A DNA stretch of 5,257 nucleotides from CAYNNP01 sp964398215 (GTDB lineage: Bacteria; Planctomycetota; Planctomycetia; Pirellulales; Pirellulaceae). The notes beneath the pieces are model-generated. The model had not been told where the DNA came from. It made no database searches and saw only the letters and a list, made by a program, of their open reading frames with translations. Below are positions 1 through 5,245 of this stretch, one piece after another. Location: NCBI GenBank assembly GCA_964398215.1, contig CAYNNP010000355.1, positions 1 to 5,257 of the forward strand. The letters run 5' to 3'. Each line of letters opens with the position of its first letter. The first letter of the stretch is position 1. A program made the translations under genes and the position numbers.

Positions 1-1
1 C

Positions 2-21
2 CATCTCTGTCCCCAGAGATG
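2..21. terminator. 8-bp hairpin at the window edge, possible terminator stem
   Basis: CATCTCTG (2-9) and CAGAGATG (14-21) pair perfectly around a four-base loop. It lies 127 bases beyond the stop of the secreted-protein gene, where the minus-strand transcript would be expected to end. The bases that would follow it on the minus strand lie outside the window, so the T-run that would confirm a terminator cannot be seen. On the plus strand no T-run follows. Confidence 0.35.
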
Positions 22-32
22 CATTTCTCAAC

Positions 33-66
33 TCGCGACGCAGAGACTGCGATGACAGGATCGCGA
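33..66. repeat. compound dyad downstream of the secreted-protein gene
   Basis: TCGCGA at 33-38 and again at 61-66 is self-complementary, so the two copies can pair. They enclose a second hairpin, CGCAG (39-43) with CTGCG (47-51) around three bases, leaving a nine-base bulge (52-60). No T-run follows on either strand. It could contribute to the 3' end structure of the operon transcript. Confidence 0.3.
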
Positions 67-147
67 CAATATCGCTTGACCGAAGATAGATCTGAATTCA
101 AATTTGAGAAACTCGAAGCACTTCTCATCACCTGTCTCCGCGCAGTG

Positions 148-963
148 TTACCCGCCCAGGCCCGTCGAGACGCTGATTGCAATTTTTGCCTCTTTCAAAT
201 CCGTCCACTGATCCAGTTCGATTTGCACTTTTCCATCCAGCTTTTTTGCGAACCGAATAGTGAGACCATAAATGTAGTTCTGCCCAAAGCCCATCGCGCT
301 GGACCCACCAGCTTTTGATGGAATCTCTTTACCGGATGCGTCAAAAAATTTGATCCCCTTGAGCGAGGCGACAGCTTTATCTTTCGACTCAAACGTGACT
401 TCGACCGGATCATTGCCGAAACTAGGCTTGCCGATTTTGGCAACTTTCAGATCAACGCCGCCAACCGAAATTTGCGCGCCTTTTGAAAGTTCGACGGGGT
501 CCGATTTAGCGGTTGCAGATTCACTACCTAGTTGCACAACCAGCGTTCCTTTAACACCAATCTTCGAGGCGGATTTTGCTGGTAGTCCCGTCCCAGAGAC
601 GACGACCATTCCCACCTTGCCGTCTTCGGAAATTTGCGGAAATGGACCAAAGCCTTCCTGGGTGCCACCAAACTTCTTCGGCTTGTCACTCAAAAGACTT
701 TTCTTAGTGCTATCAACAAACGCGTCGATCTTTGACGCTTGGATGTCCAGCTTGATAATGGAGGCCTCGGGTGAACGAACAAACAGCGTCAAGCTCGTAC
801 CGACGTTTTGCGAATTAAACGGGCTCAAGGTTCGGAATCCTTCGCCTGTTCGTTGCCGAACAACTTGCACGCCAGAAACTTCAATCGTCGGTTCAGCCCC
901 AATGCAATGGGAAGTGAACACGAACATTCCAAGAACAAATAGGTAGCGAAAAATCAGAGACAT
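148..963 (-). CDS. predicted secreted protein of unknown function
   Basis: I do not recognise the family of this 271-residue protein. The N-terminus MSLIFRYLFVLGMFVFTSHCIGAEP has a short basic n-region (Arg6), a hydrophobic core (about residues 7-17) and a possible Sec signal peptidase I cut after Ala23. Cys20 is preceded by His, which does not fit a lipobox. The mature part is rich in alternating hydrophobic, Gly, Ser and Lys residues, suggesting beta-sandwich folds, with no further membrane segment and no catalytic motif that I can see. Two halves look weakly alike: about 66-128 and 197-240 each have a K.D or D.S.K segment followed by GG and GFG (GGTQEGFG 99-106, GGSSAMGFG 219-227), hinting at two related domains. 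It starts 38 bases after pheT on the same strand with no clear promoter or terminator between, so it may ride on the same transcript. A functional link to PheRS is not implied. The stop is TAA. A 198-residue antisense frame overlaps it, but the signal peptide favours this strand. Confidence 0.8.
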   Translation of the reverse strand: MSLIFRYLFVLGMFVFTSHCIGAEPTIEVSGVQVVRQRTGEGFRTLSPFNSQNVGTSLTLFVRSPEASIIKLDIQASKIDAFVDSTKKSLLSDKPKKFGGTQEGFGPFPQISEDGKVGMVVVSGTGLPAKSASKIGVKGTLVVQLGSESATAKSDPVELSKGAQISVGGVDLKVAKIGKPSFGNDPVEVTFESKDKAVASLKGIKFFDASGKEIPSKAGGSSAMGFGQNYIYGLTIRFAKKLDGKVQIELDQWTDLKEAKIAISVSTGLGG

Positions 964-1001
964 AACTTGTTCCCAAATGCGAAGCGATACGGATCAAAGA
1001 C

Positions 1002-3017
1002 TTATGAGAGGAGATCGGCGCCGAGCGTTTTTTTGCAAGCTCCGATCACTTTTTGGATCAGGTCGTCAGCTTGTTCGCCACTGAGTGTGCGTTCGTGGCT
1101 TTGCAATTCGACCGAAAGCAATACGCGCTTGCGGTCTCTGCCGTCTTTGTTTTCATCGCGGTAGGTTTCACGATAATCCACTGCAGCCAGTTCAGCGCCG
1201 ACCGCGGCGCGGACAACGTTCTCAAGTTCGCTCCATCGTACCGACTCATTCATGATGAAATTCAAGTCGCGTTGGATGGATGGGTACAAACTGACGGCTT
1301 GCTGTTGTGGTACCAAAGTGGACGCTTCCATCAGCACCGGCAATGCGAGTTCGGCAGCAACCACCGGGCCAGGTAATTTCCATTGCTTCAGCACTTTCGC
1401 GTCCACCATTGCCATGAAACCTAGCAGTGTGCCGCCAAGCTTGATTTGCACGGCTGTGTTTTTTGCGAATCCCGCAGACTCGGTCGGTTCAAAGACTGGT
1501 TGTTCTTGAACGCCCAGGCGGCCAAGCAGCGTTTCGATGGCTCCTTTCAAGGCGTAATAGTCACCGCCCGCAACAACACCAAGACAATACTGCTCCGCTG
1601 GCAAAGTGTCATCTGCATTGCCTGGAAGATAGATGTGGGCGATTTCAAACAAACTGGCTTCCAAACTCGCCGCGGTCCAGTTCTTGGCGCGACCTTCCAA
1701 AAGACTTGGGATCAGGCTACGTCGCAAGCGGCGTGATCCTTTCAGCATTTGGGTCTGCGTTTGCAAGGCTGGCAATTCAGTCCAAGGGCTGATCGATTGG
1801 TCCAGTTTTTCCGTGACAACACTGGGCGTCATCGCTTCGCTGATACCTGCGGAGGTAAGCACTGCTCGAATTCGCGCCATCGCAACATCGAAGGGACGTT
1901 TTTGGCTGGGCGCGACCGGGATCGGCGCGTTCTCGGGGATCTTGTCGTAACCGTAAATGCGAGCGACTTCCTCGATCAAATCGGCCTCGCGCGTCAGGTC
2001 GTGACGCCACGATGGAGGCGCGTATGCACCGTTATCTGCACCGCAACCAAGTTCAGTCAGAATGCGGACGACTTCCGCCGAGTCGATCTTGATTCCGAGA
2101 ATTCGTTCAAGCTCACTGGCACGCAAAACGATTGGCTCGCAAGGTGCAATCTCAGCGGCGGTGTCGATCATGCCTTCCAACACTTCACCGCCAGCAAGTT
2201 CTTGGATCAATTCGCATGCACGGCGGCTAGCCCACTCGACTCCAACCGGATCGACCTTGCGCTCGAAACGATAGGACGAAGGGCTGTGTAGTTTTAGCTT
2301 TCGTGCTGTCCGCCGTGTCCCTAAGGGATCGAAAACAGCAGCTTCGATGATGATGTCAGTTGTGCTATCGTCTACTTCCGACCCAGCGCCTCCCATGACC
2401 CCCGCAATGGCAAGAGGGCTGTGTTCATCTGCAATCACACAAACGGCGTCGTCCAATTCGTATTCGTTATGGTCAATGGCCTGAATCTTCTCGCCCTCGG
2501 CAGCACGGCGAACGACGATTTTTTCGCCATTGATCTTGGACATGTCAAACGCGTGAAGCGGTTGCCCACATTCCATCAAAACATAGTTGGTAACATCCAC
2601 CACGTTGTTGATCGATTTGTATAAATGGATGGCCGATTGCAGTTCCTGAATCATCCAATCAGGACTTGGGCCGATTTTCACGCCCTTGATGACTCGCGCG
2701 GTGTAACGCGGGCAGCCTTCTGGAAATGTGTTTTCGACCGAAAGAACATCACGAATACTCTGTGACGATGTTGCCCCAATTTTCGGATCAGGCACGCGTA
2801 GCTTGGTTCCATAAAGCACGCTGATTTCACGCGCGACACCAATATGACCAAGGCAATCACCACGGTTACTGGTGACTTCCAAGTCGATTGAAAAGTCATC
2901 GTTGACTTGCTCGGTACCTTCGTGATTCAAACCAGAAAGGCTGAGCCGAGTTTCCAGCTCTTCGCGATCCATACCGAGATCAACGTACTTTGAGAGCCAT
3001 TTCCAGGAGACAAGCAT
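1002..3017 (-). CDS. pheT: phenylalanine--tRNA ligase beta subunit, short form lacking the B2 tRNA-binding domain
   Basis: The 671-residue beta chain partners PheS; it carries the editing site that hydrolyses Tyr-tRNA-Phe. The N-terminal MLVSWKWLSKYVDL and SGLNHEG (28-34) match domain B1, then the chain jumps directly to IDLEVTSNRGDCLG (44-57). The equivalent Asn-Arg in E. coli is at 165-166, here 51-52, so about 114 residues, the whole EMAP-II-like B2 domain, are absent. B3/B4 follow with VVDVTNYV 139-146 and LHAFD 154-158; His155, Glu225, Ser245 and Ser247 align with E. coli editing residues His265, Glu334, Thr354 and Ala356. B5 spans about 294-363 (PSWRHDLTREADLIEEVARIYGYDKIP), the catalytic-like B6/B7 core about 370-565, and FDX-ACB 577-671 (LYPSIQRDLNF). 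The frame is open throughout, so this is a clean domain absence and not a frameshift. The start follows a 176-base gap after pheS and lacks a visible Shine-Dalgarno; the stop is TAA. Confidence 0.97.
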   Translation of the reverse strand: MLVSWKWLSKYVDLGMDREELETRLSLSGLNHEGTEQVNDDFSIDLEVTSNRGDCLGHIGVAREISVLYGTKLRVPDPKIGATSSQSIRDVLSVENTFPEGCPRYTARVIKGVKIGPSPDWMIQELQSAIHLYKSINNVVDVTNYVLMECGQPLHAFDMSKINGEKIVVRRAAEGEKIQAIDHNEYELDDAVCVIADEHSPLAIAGVMGGAGSEVDDSTTDIIIEAAVFDPLGTRRTARKLKLHSPSSYRFERKVDPVGVEWASRRACELIQELAGGEVLEGMIDTAAEIAPCEPIVLRASELERILGIKIDSAEVVRILTELGCGADNGAYAPPSWRHDLTREADLIEEVARIYGYDKIPENAPIPVAPSQKRPFDVAMARIRAVLTSAGISEAMTPSVVTEKLDQSISPWTELPALQTQTQMLKGSRRLRRSLIPSLLEGRAKNWTAASLEASLFEIAHIYLPGNADDTLPAEQYCLGVVAGGDYYALKGAIETLLGRLGVQEQPVFEPTESAGFAKNTAVQIKLGGTLLGFMAMVDAKVLKQWKLPGPVVAAELALPVLMEASTLVPQQQAVSLYPSIQRDLNFIMNESVRWSELENVVRAAVGAELAAVDYRETYRDENKDGRDRKRVLLSVELQSHERTLSGEQADDLIQKVIGACKKTLGADLLS

Positions 3018-3193
3018 TGTGATGATGTTGGGTTGGTGTAGTTTTTTGATAACTCGCGTTCCCGACTTGGACGCCAGTCATGGTTTTGTTGCCCGATGCC
3101 TTAGAGCACTCGTTGAACGTTTTCAGCAGATGCCCATTCAGTCGCAACCACGATGATCTCCCACAACGGACTTTGAGGGAGACAGACTGGCAC
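3018..3193 (-). other. 176-base gap between pheS and pheT without a gene
   Basis: PheS ends at its normal C-terminus and PheT begins at its normal N-terminus, so neither gene extends into this gap. I see no small gene, no strong hairpin with a T-run and no clear promoter. The only pairing noted is a 7-bp inverted repeat (3073-3079/3185-3191), about what chance gives in this length. Bacterial pheS and pheT are usually much closer or overlapping. Confidence 0.6.
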
Positions 3194-4225
3194 CTAAAAC
3201 TGGCTTAAAAACCTAAGGTCGCCGCTATACAGATCGCGGATATCGGTGATCGAGTGCCTGCGCATGCAAAGTCGTTCGACTCCCAGTCCAAATGCAAAGC
3301 CAGAGACTTCGTCGGGGTTGTACCCGACAGCTTTGAAGACATTGGGATCTACCATGCCAGCACCTCCAAATTCGATCCAATTCCCGTTCCACAAAAAGTC
3401 GACTTCGACGCTCGGCTCGGTGAATGGAAAGAATGATGGGCGAAAGCGGATCTCGACGTCGCCGCCCAAGTAATTGGTTGCGAAGACGCGGAGCACCGTT
3501 TTCAGATTTGCCATCGTTACGTTCTTGTCGACCATCAGACCTTCCATTTGGTGGAACATCGGATAGTGCGTTGCGTCCGGCTGATCGGGGCGATAAACGC
3601 GGCCCAATGAAATCACACGAATCGGTGGCTGTGTGGTTTCCATCGTGCGGATTTGAACGGTACTAGTTTGGCTCCGCAGTAACTGTGTGCCTTCGACATT
3701 TCGGCCGTTCGTTACAGCGTCCGCGGTAGCCAGATAAAAATTGTCCAGCGGATCGCGAGCAGGATGGTCTTCGGGGATATTCAAAGCCACGAAATTGTGC
3801 CAAGGATCCTCGACCTCTGGACCTTCGGCGGCCTCGAATCCCATTCGTCCCATGATCTCCATCAAGTGATCGATGGTCTGGGTGATTGGGTGAATGTGGC
3901 CCAGGCTTGGTGCGATGCCAGGCAGCGTTGGATCGAACGTGGCATCGACGGCATCATCATCGCCATCAACCAGCCGATCTTTGGCCACATCAAATGCGGC
4001 TTGAATCGCTTGCTTGACTTCGTTCAGTCGCATCCCGGCCGTTTTCTTATCGGGTCCGGGAACAACGCCCATTTGTTTTTGGACGTCTTTCAGCCTGCCT
4101 TTCTTGGCACCCAAGAACTGCACGCGCGCATCTTCTAGCGACTCACCACTGGTGGCCTGGGTGAAAGCGCCGGAAGCTTCATTTTCCAGCGCATCCAAGC
4201 TATTCAAGAAATCCTGAAGTGACAT
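3194..4225 (-). CDS. pheS: phenylalanine--tRNA ligase alpha subunit
   Basis: The 343-residue protein is the catalytic alpha chain of cytoplasmic PheRS, which with PheT forms an alpha2beta2 enzyme that activates Phe and loads it onto tRNA-Phe. An N-terminal coiled-coil-type arm covers about residues 1-90. The class II core follows: motif 1 region 112-140 (HPITQTIDHLMEIMGRMGF), HPARD 154-158, the substrate segment LLRSQTSTVQIR at 182-193, motif 2 with GRVYRPD 208-214 and FHQMEGL 224-230, then FRPSFFPFTEPS 261-272, GGAGMVDP 287-294 and motif 3 GFAFGLGVERL 309-319. Ala311 matches E. coli Ala294 in the Phe pocket, so normal Phe specificity is expected. It ends in DLRFLSQF with stop TAG, as in the family. 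About 10 extra residues (near 169-179) sit before LLRSQTS relative to E. coli. The start lies 6 bases after rplT, with no strong ribosome-binding site, suggesting coupling. Confidence 0.98.
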   Translation of the reverse strand: MSLQDFLNSLDALENEASGAFTQATSGESLEDARVQFLGAKKGRLKDVQKQMGVVPGPDKKTAGMRLNEVKQAIQAAFDVAKDRLVDGDDDAVDATFDPTLPGIAPSLGHIHPITQTIDHLMEIMGRMGFEAAEGPEVEDPWHNFVALNIPEDHPARDPLDNFYLATADAVTNGRNVEGTQLLRSQTSTVQIRTMETTQPPIRVISLGRVYRPDQPDATHYPMFHQMEGLMVDKNVTMANLKTVLRVFATNYLGGDVEIRFRPSFFPFTEPSVEVDFLWNGNWIEFGGAGMVDPNVFKAVGYNPDEVSGFAFGLGVERLCMRRHSITDIRDLYSGDLRFLSQF

Positions 4226-4231
4226 GACAGA

Positions 4232-4588
4232 CTACGCCGCCAACGTTTCCTTGACCTTGTCAACGACGTCTTTAAAACCAGCTTCGTCGTGAATCGCCAT
4301 TTCAGATAGCGTTTTTCGGTCAAGTTCGATTCCAGCCTTCTTAAGACCATAGATGAACTCGCTGTAACGCAAACCGTGTTGGCGAGTTGCCGCGTTCAAG
4401 CGGATGATCCACAGACGACGGAAATTACGTTTGCGAACGCGACGATCACGGAAAGCATAGGCGCCGCTGCGTAGCAACGTTTCCTTGATAGTACGCGTCA
4501 GATTCCCACGGCCGCCTCGATAACCCTTCGCACGCTTCCGTAGTCGTTTTTTTGCCTTCGTTCTGGCAGCGCCTTTAGTAGTACGCAT
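4232..4588 (-). CDS. rplT: 50S ribosomal protein L20
   Basis: This encodes a 118-residue protein matching bL20 over its full length. bL20 binds 23S rRNA early in assembly of the large subunit and in several bacteria represses its own operon. The basic N-terminal extension (residues 1-60) includes the family stretch RAKGYRGGRGNLTRT at about residues 19-33, then the conserved FRDRRVRKRNFRRLWIIRLNAA segment from residue 47. The globular C-terminal domain runs from about residue 60 to 118 and includes LRYSEFIYGLKKAGIELDRK. The ATG start gives the normal MRTTKGAARTKAKKR N-terminus; the stop is TAG. No clear Shine-Dalgarno sequence precedes it. pheS begins 6 bases after the stop, so the two are almost certainly cotranscribed and may be translationally coupled. 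The 109-base gap to rpmI holds two small hairpins that could affect its translation. Confidence 0.98.
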   Translation of the reverse strand: MRTTKGAARTKAKKRLRKRAKGYRGGRGNLTRTIKETLLRSGAYAFRDRRVRKRNFRRLWIIRLNAATRQHGLRYSEFIYGLKKAGIELDRKTLSEMAIHDEAGFKDVVDKVKETLAA

Positions 4589-4631
4589 TGATCTATACCA
4601 TTCTTTTCGATTGGGATTTCAGTTCAGGCCC

Positions 4632-4644
4632 CGGTCATTGACCG
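4632..4644 (-). promoter_or_regulatory. intercistronic hairpin before rplT
   Basis: CGGTC and GACCG pair around a three-base loop, ending 43 bases before the rplT ATG. With the hairpin at 4677-4690 it gives the rpmI-rplT gap two small stems. Five pairs with a triloop are modest evidence, and no known protein-binding motif was recognised. Confidence 0.3.
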
Positions 4645-4676
4645 ATGTTCATGCCCAACTAAGTGGAGTTGTAAAT

Positions 4677-4690
4677 GTGGCAGTTGCCAC
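4677..4690 (-). promoter_or_regulatory. intercistronic hairpin just after rpmI
   Basis: GTGGC and GCCAC pair around four bases, starting 7 bases beyond the rpmI stop codon. The arms extend to GTGGCA/TGCCAC at sequence level. No T-run follows, so it should not stop transcription into rplT. It could protect the message end or shape translation of rplT; this is inference. Confidence 0.4.
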
Positions 4691-4697
4691 GATGTGT

Positions 4698-4904
4698 TTA
4701 GTAACTGTTGCCATTCAAAGCGGCATGGATTGTTTTTTCCATGCAGCCAGCAACAGCCTTGGTACCGCGAAGGTTGCGGCGTTGTTTTTTGCTCAAACCA
4801 CGAGCCAAGTGACTAGTACCGCTTTGGCGATGCATGCACTTGCCTTTGGCCGAGACACGAAATCGTTTCTTCGTGCCTTTATGAGTCTTGATCTTGGTTC
4901 CCAT
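4698..4904 (-). CDS. rpmI: 50S ribosomal protein L35
   Basis: This encodes a 68-residue, strongly basic protein, the usual size for bL35, a small protein of the large ribosomal subunit. The N-terminus MGTKIKTHKGTKKRF (residues 1-15) is the family signature, followed by a Lys/Arg-rich body with RQSGTSHLARGLSKKQRRNLR near residues 25-46. The start ATG (4902-4904) gives the canonical N-terminus; the stop is TAA. Only a weak GGAA lies 7 bases upstream, inside the palindrome GGAATATTCC. It is the first recognisable gene of the cluster, with rplT next after a 109-base gap. infC, its common upstream neighbour, is absent from the 353 bases before it. The upstream region has several RNA-like helices (separate entries), so translational or attenuation control by a ribosomal protein is plausible but inferred. 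The identification is secure. Confidence 0.97.
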   Translation of the reverse strand: MGTKIKTHKGTKKRFRVSAKGKCMHRQSGTSHLARGLSKKQRRNLRGTKAVAGCMEKTIHAALNGNSY

Positions 4905-4943
4905 AGGAATATTCCAACAAAGTGATCATGTCTTGAGTCGTCG

Positions 4944-4959
4944 GACTGGGCTTCCAGTC
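4944..4959 (-). promoter_or_regulatory. 6-bp tetraloop hairpin in the rpmI leader
   Basis: GACTGG and CCAGTC pair perfectly around a four-base loop (AAGC on the minus strand). The hairpin lies 39 bases before the rpmI start, after the 10-bp hairpin at 4968-4993. It has no U-run after it, so it is not a terminator. A role in translational control is possible but unproven. Confidence 0.4.
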
Positions 4960-4967
4960 GCAAATGT

Positions 4968-4993
4968 CGATCCGTTCCTTCGTGAACGAATCG
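4968..4993 (-). promoter_or_regulatory. 10-bp leader hairpin upstream of rpmI
   Basis: On the minus strand CGATTCGTTC pairs with GAACGGATCG around the hexaloop ACGAAG: ten consecutive pairs, one of them U-G. On the plus strand that pair would be an A-C mismatch, so the hairpin is better formed in RNA transcribed toward rpmI. It ends 63 bases before the rpmI ATG. Its 5' arm is also complementary to 5014-5020, giving a possible two-state switch. Confidence 0.5.
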
Positions 4994-5036
4994 CGAAATG
5001 TAGCGAATTACCTGCGATTCCAAAAGTGCTACTGGT

Positions 5037-5056
5037 AAAAAACGGCGTTTTTGCCG
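5037..5056 (-). terminator. weak terminator-like hairpin, possible attenuator before rpmI
   Basis: On the minus strand CGGC, loop AAAAAC and GCCG are followed at once by six T's (5042-5037). The stem has only four pairs, short for an efficient intrinsic terminator, though all are G-C. It lies 132 bases before the rpmI ATG and inside the loop closed by the 9-bp helix 5083-5075/5004-4996, so it could act as a leader attenuator. It may equally be a chance A/T-rich dyad. Confidence 0.25.
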
Positions 5057-5149
5057 GTCAATTAACCGTTAGCAGCTACATTTGCTGAAGATATCGGACC
5101 AATGAGCGGTCGGACTCGCGAAATCCTAGCCAGCGAGCCGCGTTTTGGG

Positions 5150-5190
5150 CGTAAAAGCGGACGCATCCGTTGTGGAGTCGCGCTTTTACG
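5150..5190. repeat. perfect 10-bp inverted repeat with structured loop
   Basis: CGTAAAAGCG (5150-5159) and CGCTTTTACG (5181-5190) are exact reverse complements separated by 21 bases. Within the spacer, GAC (5160-5162) can pair with GTC (5177-5179), and further short GGA/TCC pairing extends the arm. Neither side has an immediate T-run, so a simple intrinsic terminator is unlikely. It lies about 246 bases before the rpmI ATG. It may be a repeated extragenic element, an operator, or the folded end of an upstream transcript; the sequence alone does not decide. Confidence 0.6.
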
Positions 5191-5245
5191 TCAGGGATTG
5201 GTTTTTGGTAACCCGACGCGTGAGTTTTGGAGTTGCGCTTTTTGG
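5160..5245. repeat. two degenerate 31-bp direct repeats offset by 55 bp
   Basis: Positions 5160-5190 and 5215-5245 align without gaps at an offset of 55 bases with 24 of 31 identities. The best core is TGGAGTCGCGCTTTT (5173-5187) against TGGAGTTGCGCTTTT (5228-5242), 14 of 15. The first copy includes the right arm of the 10-bp inverted repeat; the second lies near the window edge, so further copies may exist outside. The pattern resembles dispersed intergenic repeats rather than coding sequence. No coding frame of note crosses it. Confidence 0.5.

Larger units (their letters stand above)
4944..5083 (-). promoter_or_regulatory. candidate structured 5' leader RNA of the rpmI-rplT-pheS operon
   Basis: Read on the minus strand, this stretch contains helices that fit together. 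A 9-bp perfect helix joins 5083-5075 to 5004-4996. Inside it sits a small CGGC/GCCG hairpin (5056-5043). Two bases beyond its 3' side comes a 10-bp hairpin (4993-4968), then a 6-bp hairpin (4959-4944), leaving 39 bases to the rpmI ATG. An alternative 7-bp pairing of 5020-5014 with 4994-4988 competes with the 10-bp hairpin. L20 autoregulation through a structured leader is known in E. coli and Bacillus, so this is a sensible place for one; the assignment here is inference from pairing alone and no known L20-leader consensus was matched. Confidence 0.4.

Noticed and set aside
106..126. A GAGAA/TTCTC hairpin 21 bases after the secreted-protein stop, considered as its terminator.
   Set aside because: The stem has only five or six pairs, the loop is 9-11 bases and no T-run follows on the minus strand.
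350..946. A 198-residue plus-strand frame opposite the secreted-protein gene.
   Set aside because: It has no recognisable motif, while the minus-strand frame has a proper signal peptide, greater length and fits the gene direction of the cluster.
1749..2291. A 180-residue plus-strand frame opposite pheT.
   Set aside because: It is fully contained within pheT, whose family match is unambiguous, and has no supporting features.
3073..3191. A 7-bp inverted repeat GCCAGTC/GACTGGC in the pheS-pheT gap.
   Set aside because: About one such match is expected by chance in a gap of this length and the arms are over 100 bases apart.
3640..3690. PheS has Gln185 in LLRSQTS where some bacterial PheRS have His (HTS), which looked like an altered substrate site.
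   Set aside because: As far as I recall E. coli PheS also has QTS here, so Gln is a normal variant and no change in activity is implied.
4226..4231. A Phe-codon leader peptide and attenuator before pheS, as in E. coli.
   Set aside because: Only 6 bases separate rplT and pheS, leaving no room for one.
4611..4925. A 104-residue plus-strand frame opposite rpmI.
   Set aside because: It is the antisense shadow of a secure ribosomal protein gene, and its composition looks arbitrary.
4793..5023. A 76-residue minus-strand frame through the leader into rpmI, considered as a regulatory leader peptide.
   Set aside because: It overlaps most of rpmI in another register, has no run of Phe or other control codons, and crosses the candidate RNA helices.
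5034..5062. A minus-strand promoter with -35 TTGACC.
   Set aside because: At 16-18 base spacing the -10 candidates match TATAAT in at most three positions.
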